A stretch of 19,867 nt of DNA, from the NCBI GenBank assembly GCA_017560305.1, contig JAFYOF010000202.1:1-19867 (forward strand), given 5' to 3'. The translations under genes and the position numbers were made by a program. This document shows positions 1-7,302 of the stretch, one piece after another. The DNA comes from Alistipes sp. GTDB taxonomy: Bacteria > Bacteroidota > Bacteroidia > Bacteroidales > Rikenellaceae. The notes under the pieces are model-generated. The model was given only the letters and a program-made list of their open reading frames with translations. It was not told the DNA's origin and made no database searches. The stretch's first letter is position 1. Each line of letters starts with the position of its first letter.

Positions 1-30
1 AGATTAACAGCACAATAAAAAACATTAATT

Positions 31-1188
31 ATGAAAAAACTTTTACTTTCTATCGCTATGGTAGCGATCTCTTTGGGTGCTATCGCTCAGGAGAATTCAG
101 CAGAGAAGCTCCGCTGGAAGGGTATTATGAACAACGGTTTCTGGTCAAACTGGGAGCTCTCATTGGGCGGTGGTGTTAACTACACTGCTTGGAACAAGGC
201 TGGCTTCGCTGAGCAGGGCAAGTTCGCTGACAACCTCGGTTGGCAGGCTGAGTTGGGTGTAACTAAGTGGTTCAACCCAATCGTAGGTACTCGCGTACAG
301 GTTATCGGTGGTAAGATCAACCCATCAACAAACTCTGAGACATACGGCAGCAACTGGATTTTCCCACATGTTGACGGTGTTTTGAACCTTTCTAACTGGA
401 TTGGTGGTTACCGTGAGGATCGCGTTTACTACGCAAAGTTGTTCTCTGGTTTCGGTCTCAGCTTGGTTGATGTTGCTGACAACACAGCTACAGGTTTTGC
501 TTGGACTGGTGGTTTAATCAACACATTCCGTCTTTGCAAGGCTTTGGATTTGAACCTCGAGTTGAAGGGCGTTTTGACTCCAGAGCGTGATCTTCCAGCT
601 GCAGTTCCTGCAGAGGGTGGCAAGTACTCACAGATCTACTCAGCTACACTCGGTTTGACTTACCGCTTCAACAAGCGCGACTGGGAGAAGGCTTACTCAC
701 AGTCAGAGGTTGACGGCTACTTGGCTGCAATCGCTGCTTTGGAGGCTGGTTTGGCAGACGCACACCGCAACAACGGTAAGCTCGCAGAGCGTTTGGCTGC
801 TCAGAAGGCTGCTACTGACAAGGCTTTGAAGGATCTCGAGGAGTGCAACAAGCGTAAGGTTCCAGGAAATGTAAATGCTTCTACAGCATTGTTCTTCAAC
901 CTCAACAGCGCTCGTTTGTTGGATCGCACTAAGTCATCTATGCAGTTGCTCGCAGAGGCTATGAAGGCTGCTCCAAAGGATCAGGTATTTACATTGGTAG
1001 GTCACGCTGATGTTAAGACTGGTACAGCTGAGTACAACCAGAAGCTCTCTGAGAAGCGTGCTAAGGCTGTTTACGATTACTTGATCGAGCAGGGCGTAAA
1101 CAAGGATCAGTTGACTTGGAAGGGTGTTGGTTCTACTCAGAACATCTTCCCTGTTAACGAGACAAACCGCGTTGTTATCGTAAAGTAA
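31..1188 (+). CDS. OmpA-family outer-membrane protein
   Basis: A 385-residue exported protein, likely in the outer membrane and tethering it to peptidoglycan. Residues 1-19 form a signal peptide (cleavage likely AIA|Q). Residues 20-215 are rich in alternating aromatic and polar residues and resemble an OmpA-like beta-barrel ending in GLTYRF. Residues 225-275 are an Ala/Leu/Lys-rich helical, probably coiled-coil, linker. Residues 283-385 are the OmpA C-terminal domain. The peptidoglycan-contact residues of the family are visible as GHAD (D327) and SEKRA (R343), and NR occurs near the C-terminus. Glu and Lys codons are almost all GAG and AAG, and many codons end in T, as expected for an abundant protein. 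The upstream promoter lies outside the window. A terminator-like hairpin follows the stop. The family call is firm; the exact role is inferred. Confidence 0.93.
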   Translation: MKKLLLSIAMVAISLGAIAQENSAEKLRWKGIMNNGFWSNWELSLGGGVNYTAWNKAGFAEQGKFADNLGWQAELGVTKWFNPIVGTRVQVIGGKINPSTNSETYGSNWIFPHVDGVLNLSNWIGGYREDRVYYAKLFSGFGLSLVDVADNTATGFAWTGGLINTFRLCKALDLNLELKGVLTPERDLPAAVPAEGGKYSQIYSATLGLTYRFNKRDWEKAYSQSEVDGYLAAIAALEAGLADAHRNNGKLAERLAAQKAATDKALKDLEECNKRKVPGNVNASTALFFNLNSARLLDRTKSSMQLLAEAMKAAPKDQVFTLVGHADVKTGTAEYNQKLSEKRAKAVYDYLIEQGVNKDQLTWKGVGSTQNIFPVNETNRVVIVK

Positions 1189-1205
1189 TATAAGAGGTAG
1201 ATATA

Positions 1206-1244
1206 GGGAGATGGGGTATATTGAGGAATATATCCCATTTTCTC
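1206..1244 (+). terminator. Hairpin terminator after the OmpA gene
   Basis: A 12-bp stem (1211-1222 with 1227-1238, one G-U pair) closes on the loop GAGG. It extends outward with G-U and A-U pairs over 1206-1210 and 1239-1243. A short T-rich stretch (1238-1243) follows the core stem. It lies 17 bases after the OmpA stop and is best read as an intrinsic terminator, although the T tract is interrupted. It also shows that translation of the next gene is unlikely to start at the ATG at 1211, which is inside the stem. Confidence 0.6.
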
Positions 1245-1291
1245 TATCTAACCACACCGCTATACTCAAAGCAACCGAAACTTTTCTAACA

Positions 1292-4200
1292 ATGAAAAAA
1301 ATCTTTTATTTTCTCGCTGTAATGATGCTCTTTGCGCTGCCATCATGTTCTGATGACCCAGTGACTGAGGAGCCATTACCATTGGAGATTACGCTCAGCA
1401 AGGAGTCTATTCTTGTAAACAAGAGTGGTACAACGAGCGCAATCTCAGTGAATGTTACTTGCGAGGGTGAGTGGAAGTTTACCGTTTCATCAACCGCTTC
1501 AGGCTGGTGTACCGTAAAGCGTCCAGTCAACACTAACAAGCTTAACATTACAGTGTCGCCTAACACCGATTCAAACGGCAAGGCGCGTACTACAACCATC
1601 TCTGTATTCTCTGTGACAGATTCTAATGTAAGAAAGTCTATCACAGTCAAGCAGGCTGGTCCAAAGGATGGTATCGTTGTTGACGATACTTACCACGAGC
1701 TCTCTCCAAGAGATTCTCTTCTTGCGATGGAGATTCTTGCTAATGTTGATTTCGAGGTAGAGGTTGACCAGGATGGTCAGGAGTGGATTGAGTACACTGG
1801 CTGCGAGGATAACAACTCGGGTGAGGCAGTTCTCAACTTCACTATCGCAAAGAACCCTGTAAAGACTCCACGCAAGAGCAACATCACAATCACATCGGAG
1901 ACCAACGAGAAGGTTAAGCTTACATTTGCACAGGAGGCTGGTGGTATCATCGCAAAGCACGATACTTACGAGGCTTCTTCGAAGAACAACGCTTCGTTCG
2001 CTGTTGAGGTTAACGCTTACGCCGAGATTGATGACATCACAATCGAGGAGGGTAAGGAGTGGTTGCAGTATGTTGAGTGCAAGAGCGACGCTAACGACCC
2101 ATATTTGAGATCGTTGATCTTCTCACTCGAGAAGAACCCAGATAAGTTGGAGCGCTCGGCTAAGGTTACTATCTCATCAGAGATGGGCGAGAATACCGTG
2201 CTGACCGTTTCACAGCGTCCAAAGGACTCTGTTGCCAACACCGAGGCTATCGGTGAGGACATCACAGTTCCTGTAAGCTCAATCACATCATCTGCATCAG
2301 ACTCTTATGGCGGCACAGTGCCAGAGAACCTTATCGACGGTGACAACGAGACTTACTACTCTGCAGCGGGTAACATCAACGAGATGCCAGTATCAATCAC
2401 TTGCTACTTCACTGACACAAAGCGTATTGACTATGTAGACATTATGCCAGGTCGTGTATATGGTAAGTGGGGCGAGTTCGATGTATATGTAACATTGGAG
2501 GGCGAGAGCGAGAAGCTCTACAACTCATACGACTACGGCGAGTCTGGCGACAGAAAGCGCGTTATCTTCGATGATGGTTTGGTGAATCCTAAGGCTGTTC
2601 GCTTCGAGGTTAAGACTGCAAACATCTGGGGTCCTGGCGACAATGGTCACTGCCCTACTTTGATTGCTGCTCACGAGATTACATTCTACTCGAAGAACCC
2701 TGAGGCAATGGATATGCTCAGCATCTTTACCGATGAGTCTTATTCAGAGCTCCGCGAGGGCGTTACCGAGGCTGATATCGAGGCTATCGAGAACGAGTTC
2801 TTCTACAACCTTGCATCAGAGATTTACGCTGGTGAGTATGACACAAAGTATCGTGCCGCTACATACAAGCCATACCCACACCCAGATGTGGATATGAAGC
2901 TTTTCCGTACAAGTAACTATAGCTTGAACGACAATGTGACAGGTATGTACTTCGAGAAGGGCGAGCATGTAGTATTCGTAAGCGAGACTTACGGTCAGAA
3001 CATCTCACTCCGCGTTATTGACTACCAGCCATACGACGATATGCCACTTGATTCATCAGGCTGGTGTAACGAGGATGGTCACTACTACCCTCTTATCAAG
3101 GGTCAGAACAAGATCAACATCGAGCGTCGTGGTCTGGTATATGTAATGTACCACACTGAGGATCCTAAGGCGAAGCCAATCCGTATCAACTTCCCAACAG
3201 CTCTTATCAACAAGTACTATGACTTGGTGAACGAGCCAGATGCTGACTGGGGCACAATGTTGAAGGAGGCTAAGGCTGACCACATCGATATGGTTGGTGA
3301 GAAGTCAATCTTCACATTGCCAGTTGAGTGGATTGAGTACTACTGTAACACTCCAGCAAAGGCAAAGCAGGTAATCCAGCAGGCTGACTCTATCATCTTC
3401 CTCCAGGAGCAGATTCAGGGTCACCACAAGTACAACACTGGCGGTCACCGCAACCGTATGCTCTACTCTTCGACTATGGCGAAGGCGTTTATGTTCGCGG
3501 GTGCTTACCGTACTGGTTACAGCTTGCGTTATGGTACACAGGGTAAGAGAAATCCTCTCTACCAGGATGGTACTATCAATATGTTGCTCAACCCTAAGAA
3601 GTTCCGTGTGGATGGTTGGGGTGCTTACCACGAGGTAGGTCACTGTAACCAGCTCCCAGGCTTCAAGTGGACAGGTCTGGCTGAGGTAACCAACAACTTC
3701 ACCGCTATGTACTGTGCTCACTACTTCATCAAGGATGACTATCCATTGCATAAGTCTGACTATATGTTGCTTATGAGTGGTGAGTGGTACGATGAGTCGG
3801 CTGATGGTAAGACTACAAAGGGCCGTCACACCACATCAAACCGTTACGACGCTGCTTGGCAGTGTTTCAACGACGGTGGTAAGAAGCACGCATTTAGTGG
3901 TTATGTAGGTGGTGATCCTCCAGGAGATGCAGGTCCAGGTATCGACCCATTCTTCCGTATCGTTCCATTCTGGCAGTTGTACCTCTACAACACCCTCGTA
4001 TTGGGTAATGAGGACTTCTACCCAGATGTATATCACCAGTGCCGTGTAGGTAACCTCCCAGATGGTTCGCCTAATGTTGTTGCTGCCGAGGTAAATGTTG
4101 TCTACGACAGCCAGACAATGACAGGTGGTCAGCAGGGCAAGACTTACCGTATGAGCAACGATGGTGAGCGTCAGATGAACTTCATCCGCTTGTGCTGCGA

Positions 4201-4498
4201 CGCTGCACAGTTGGACTTGACAGAGTTCTTCGACCAGTGGGGCTTCATGACTCCATTCTATGGCGTTGTGGTTGACTATGGTGACCATGTCTTGCGCATC
4301 ACTCAGGAGATGATTGATGAGGTATTCGAGTACGCTAAGAAGTATCCAAAGCCTGAGCACAAGAACATCTGGTTTATCAACAACTACAACCTTGATATGT
4401 ACCGCAATGGCGATGGTAGCGATGTTACAGGCTTCAATATCCCATCTGATATTGACGATTGTGACGGTCGATACATTCACCTCTACAACGGAATGTAA
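1292..4498 (+). CDS. M60-like metallopeptidase lipoprotein, copy 1 (three BACON domains)
   Basis: A 1068-residue surface lipoprotein predicted to be a zinc metallopeptidase of the M60/enhancin-like family, whose characterised gut members cleave O-glycosylated mucin-type proteins. I chose the ATG at 1292 because it begins a lipoprotein signal (MKKIFYF...) with lipobox LPSC, Cys19. The in-frame ATG at 1211 sits in the preceding hairpin and would bury the signal. After Cys19 comes SDD, an acidic stretch like the Bacteroidetes surface-export signal. Domains: three BACON-type beta-sandwich repeats (about 31-122, 126-216, 220-310), an F5/8-type C/CBM32-like module (about 325-467, with DGDNET), and the M60-like region (about 475-1040). 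The zinc motif HEVGH is at 780-784, with the third ligand candidate E798 in AEVTNN. The third BACON repeat is absent from the two downstream paralogs and explains most of the extra length. A hairpin 31 bases after the stop separates it from copy 2. No promoter box was recognised upstream. Confidence 0.9.
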   Translation: MKKIFYFLAVMMLFALPSCSDDPVTEEPLPLEITLSKESILVNKSGTTSAISVNVTCEGEWKFTVSSTASGWCTVKRPVNTNKLNITVSPNTDSNGKARTTTISVFSVTDSNVRKSITVKQAGPKDGIVVDDTYHELSPRDSLLAMEILANVDFEVEVDQDGQEWIEYTGCEDNNSGEAVLNFTIAKNPVKTPRKSNITITSETNEKVKLTFAQEAGGIIAKHDTYEASSKNNASFAVEVNAYAEIDDITIEEGKEWLQYVECKSDANDPYLRSLIFSLEKNPDKLERSAKVTISSEMGENTVLTVSQRPKDSVANTEAIGEDITVPVSSITSSASDSYGGTVPENLIDGDNETYYSAAGNINEMPVSITCYFTDTKRIDYVDIMPGRVYGKWGEFDVYVTLEGESEKLYNSYDYGESGDRKRVIFDDGLVNPKAVRFEVKTANIWGPGDNGHCPTLIAAHEITFYSKNPEAMDMLSIFTDESYSELREGVTEADIEAIENEFFYNLASEIYAGEYDTKYRAATYKPYPHPDVDMKLFRTSNYSLNDNVTGMYFEKGEHVVFVSETYGQNISLRVIDYQPYDDMPLDSSGWCNEDGHYYPLIKGQNKINIERRGLVYVMYHTEDPKAKPIRINFPTALINKYYDLVNEPDADWGTMLKEAKADHIDMVGEKSIFTLPVEWIEYYCNTPAKAKQVIQQADSIIFLQEQIQGHHKYNTGGHRNRMLYSSTMAKAFMFAGAYRTGYSLRYGTQGKRNPLYQDGTINMLLNPKKFRVDGWGAYHEVGHCNQLPGFKWTGLAEVTNNFTAMYCAHYFIKDDYPLHKSDYMLLMSGEWYDESADGKTTKGRHTTSNRYDAAWQCFNDGGKKHAFSGYVGGDPPGDAGPGIDPFFRIVPFWQLYLYNTLVLGNEDFYPDVYHQCRVGNLPDGSPNVVAAEVNVVYDSQTMTGGQQGKTYRMSNDGERQMNFIRLCCDAAQLDLTEFFDQWGFMTPFYGVVVDYGDHVLRITQEMIDEVFEYAKKYPKPEHKNIWFINNYNLDMYRNGDGSDVTGFNIPSDIDDCDGRYIHLYNGM

Positions 4499-4529
4499 TA
4501 TTGCAACACAGCATATGATATTCTAAACG

Positions 4530-4564
4530 AAAGGACTTACCTCGTCGTTAGGTAAGTCCTTTTT
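4530..4564 (+). terminator. Perfect 13-bp hairpin after M60 copy 1
   Basis: Arms 4530-4542 and 4550-4562 are perfectly complementary (AAAGGACTTACCT and its complement) around a 7-base loop, ending in five T (4560-4564). It is a good intrinsic terminator. Its A-rich 5' arm would also make it work from the other strand. The same GGACTTA stem recurs after copy 2. With no visible promoter between copies, it could instead be a partial terminator or mRNA-stabilising hairpin inside a common transcript. Confidence 0.8.
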
Positions 4565-4605
4565 ATCCATTAAAACAAAAAGGCCTAAAAAAAAGGTTTA
4601 AACCA

Positions 4606-7230
4606 ATGAAAAAGTTTTTATCACTTTTCGCAATATGCTCTTTGCTCTGGGCTGCAGGTTGCTCTGACAACAGCGTTATGGAGGAGCCAGTAATCCCTGA
4701 GATTACCTTGAGCAAGGATAGCCATGTCATCAGCAAGGCGGGTGCTACCGTGAATGTGACTGTGAATGTCACAACACCCGACGGCAAGTGGAAATACACC
4801 GTTTCAAAGTCGGGTAACGACTGGTGCACCGCAAGCACAAAGATGAACTCAAACTCGCTGAAGATTGTCGTTAAGCCTAACACTGGCAACGCCCGTGAGG
4901 CTACAATCTCGGTTATGGCTGAGTCAGACACCAACCTCCGCAAGACCATCAAGATCAAGCAGGCAGGCGCTAACGATGGTATCACCGTTGAGCAGACATC
5001 GTTCGATGTCCCATCGAGAAACTACACTCTCGAGGTGCCTTTCTGCGCTACCGTTGATTTCGAGGTAGAGGTCGAGGAGGGCGTTGACTGGATTACCTAC
5101 AACCCTCGCAACTCATCAAAGGATGATGCGCCACTGGAGTTTGCTATCACAAACAACCCAGAGACCACACCTCGCGAGGCTACGGTGACTATCTCATCGA
5201 AGGAGCCAAAGGAGTCTATCACAATCAAGATCAAGCAGCGCGGCAAGGACTCAGTTGCCAATGCCGAGATTATCCCTGATGACGAGGTTGTGAAGGTAAC
5301 AAAGATTTCATCAACGGCTACCACTGCCAACGGCGGTCTGCTCTCTGTGAAGAACGCTACCGATGGTGACCTTGACACCTGGTATGGTGCAACAAGCCCA
5401 CTGCCAATTACACTCACTTGTACATTCAAGAACCCAACACGCCTTGACTATGTTGATATCTACCCTGGTAAGGGCGAGGGTATCTGGGGCGAGGTTGATA
5501 TCTATGGCAAGGAGGATGGCGGCGAGAGCACCCTCATCGGCTCATACGACTTCGAGCAGTCTAAGGAAACACGACGCTTGTACCTCTCACTCAAGAACGC
5601 CGTGGAGGTGCAGTTCGTAATCCGCACAGCGAAGATTTACGCATCAATCACTGCTGCCGTTCACGAGATTATCTTCTATCGTCAGGGTGCAACCGACTTC
5701 AACGAGCTTGAGATCTTCACCGACCGCTCTTGCTCGGAGCTTCGTGATGGCGTAACAGAAGAGATGATTGAGGCAATCCCTAACGATTTCTATCGTGACC
5801 TTGCAGCATACATCCACTCTGGCGAGTACGACACAAAGTATCGTGCAGCATACTACAAGGCGTACCCACACCCAGATGTTGATTCAAAGCGTTTCCACAC
5901 TGGTGCCTACACCCTGCTTGACAATATCACAGGTATGTACTTCGACGAGGGCGAGCATGTTGTCTTCATCGATGACACCTACGGTTACCCTATCTACCTG
6001 AATATTATCAACTACTACGACAACGACAGCGGCGACCTCTTCCTGCTCAACCCAGGTATCAACAAGATTAATGTGAAGAACAAGGGTCTTGCCTATGTGC
6101 GTTACCACACCGAAGATGCTTCGGCGAAGCCAGTACGCATCAACTTCCCTACTGCGTATGTGAACGGCTACTACGATATCATCGAGAACCCTGAGGCAAA
6201 TGTAAGCACATTGCTCAGCAATGCTCGCAGCGAGCTCTTCGATATGCGTGGTGCACGCTCGGTATACACCTTCCCAGTGAAGTACTACCAGCAGTTCTGC
6301 GGTACTACAAAGAAGGCGTTTGACACTATTCAGCAGGCAGACTCTATCATCTACCTCCAGGAGGAGTTCCAGGGTCACCACAAGTACAACACGGGCGGTC
6401 ACCGCAACCGTATGCTCTACCACGCTTCGACTGGTACATCGTTTATGTTCGCTGGTGGCTACCGCACAGGTTACTCTATGCACGAGAACTACGGCGACTC
6501 GGCGATGAGAGGCATCCTCGATCCAGAGCAGTTGCGCTGGAATGCGTGGGGTCCTTACCACGAGGTTGGCCACATCAACCAGACCGTTGGCTTCAAGTGG
6601 GCTGGTATGGGCGAGGTAAGTAACAACATCTGCTCAATGTACTGCGTGATGAAGTTCCGCGGCTGGGACTGGAGCGACTATGTCTTCACCGAGGGCAAGG
6701 AGTACATCAAGGTGGATGGCGTTGTTGTCCGCATCCACAACGACCGCTACGAGGCTGCGTGGGCTGAGATTGCAAACAAGGGCGAAAATCCAAAGGTTTA
6801 CAGTATGGAGGAGAACCCATTCTTCAAGCTCGTTCCGCTGTGGCAGCTGTACCTCTACAACACCAAGGTTATGGGTCGTAAGGATTTCTATCCTGATGTT
6901 TACCAGACCCTGCGTACTACTGAGGTGCCTGAGGAGTATGGCGCACAGCAGGTGAACTTCGCAAAGGTTTGCTGCGATGTTGCACAGGAAGACTTGACCG
7001 AGTACTTCGAGAAGTGGGGCTTCTTCACCGTTTGCGACGAGGTTATCGACGACTACGGTAACAAGCGCCTCACCGTAACCGAGGAGATGGTTAAGGAGGT
7101 TAAGGAGCACGCAGCGCAGTATCCAAAGCCAGAGAAGAAGAACATCTGGTTGATAAGCAACTACAATATGCAGAAGTTTATCAACGGCGATGGCAGCGAT
7201 GTGACTGGTTTCGATACTCCACGCTTGTAA
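4606..7230 (+). CDS. M60-like metallopeptidase lipoprotein, copy 2
   Basis: An 874-residue paralog of the preceding gene, predicted to be a surface-anchored, zinc-dependent, probably mucin-directed glycopeptidase. The lipoprotein signal ends in lipobox AAGC (Cys19), followed by SDN and then EE. Domains: two BACON repeats (about 30-120 and 124-213), an F5/8-type C/CBM32-like module (about 225-359, with ATDGDLDTW), and the M60-like region from about 365 to near the end. HEVGH is at 652-656 and the likely third ligand is E670 in MGEVSNN. The segments GGHRNRML and GDGSDVTGF are shared with both neighbours. It is much closer to copy 3 than to copy 1, especially at the C-terminus (KPEKKNIWLISNYN). 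The start is well placed, 42 bases after the copy-1 hairpin, with A-rich sequence upstream and no Shine-Dalgarno site. Substrate is inferred from the family. Confidence 0.9.
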   Translation: MKKFLSLFAICSLLWAAGCSDNSVMEEPVIPEITLSKDSHVISKAGATVNVTVNVTTPDGKWKYTVSKSGNDWCTASTKMNSNSLKIVVKPNTGNAREATISVMAESDTNLRKTIKIKQAGANDGITVEQTSFDVPSRNYTLEVPFCATVDFEVEVEEGVDWITYNPRNSSKDDAPLEFAITNNPETTPREATVTISSKEPKESITIKIKQRGKDSVANAEIIPDDEVVKVTKISSTATTANGGLLSVKNATDGDLDTWYGATSPLPITLTCTFKNPTRLDYVDIYPGKGEGIWGEVDIYGKEDGGESTLIGSYDFEQSKETRRLYLSLKNAVEVQFVIRTAKIYASITAAVHEIIFYRQGATDFNELEIFTDRSCSELRDGVTEEMIEAIPNDFYRDLAAYIHSGEYDTKYRAAYYKAYPHPDVDSKRFHTGAYTLLDNITGMYFDEGEHVVFIDDTYGYPIYLNIINYYDNDSGDLFLLNPGINKINVKNKGLAYVRYHTEDASAKPVRINFPTAYVNGYYDIIENPEANVSTLLSNARSELFDMRGARSVYTFPVKYYQQFCGTTKKAFDTIQQADSIIYLQEEFQGHHKYNTGGHRNRMLYHASTGTSFMFAGGYRTGYSMHENYGDSAMRGILDPEQLRWNAWGPYHEVGHINQTVGFKWAGMGEVSNNICSMYCVMKFRGWDWSDYVFTEGKEYIKVDGVVVRIHNDRYEAAWAEIANKGENPKVYSMEENPFFKLVPLWQLYLYNTKVMGRKDFYPDVYQTLRTTEVPEEYGAQQVNFAKVCCDVAQEDLTEYFEKWGFFTVCDEVIDDYGNKRLTVTEEMVKEVKEHAAQYPKPEKKNIWLISNYNMQKFINGDGSDVTGFDTPRL

Positions 7231-7242
7231 TATTCTAATAAC

Positions 7243-7277
7243 AAAAGGACTTATCTCAATGATGGGTAAGTCCTTTT
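7243..7277 (+). terminator. Hairpin after M60 copy 2
   Basis: The arms 7243-7253 and 7267-7277 pair perfectly (AAAAGGACTTA with TAAGTCCTTTT). The stem continues with C-G and G-U pairs (7254-7256 with 7264-7266) around loop CAATGAT. It starts 12 bases after the copy-2 stop and ends 25 bases before copy 3. The outer stem is nearly the same as that after copy 1 while the loop differs. It is an intrinsic terminator or an intra-operon hairpin. Confidence 0.78.
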
Positions 7278-7302
7278 GGTTCTTTCCTAAAACTACAACG
7301 CT

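Noticed and set aside
1211..1291. Upstream in-frame ATG as the start of M60 copy 1
   Set aside because: It lies within the hairpin after the OmpA gene and would place 27 residues before a textbook lipoprotein signal peptide.
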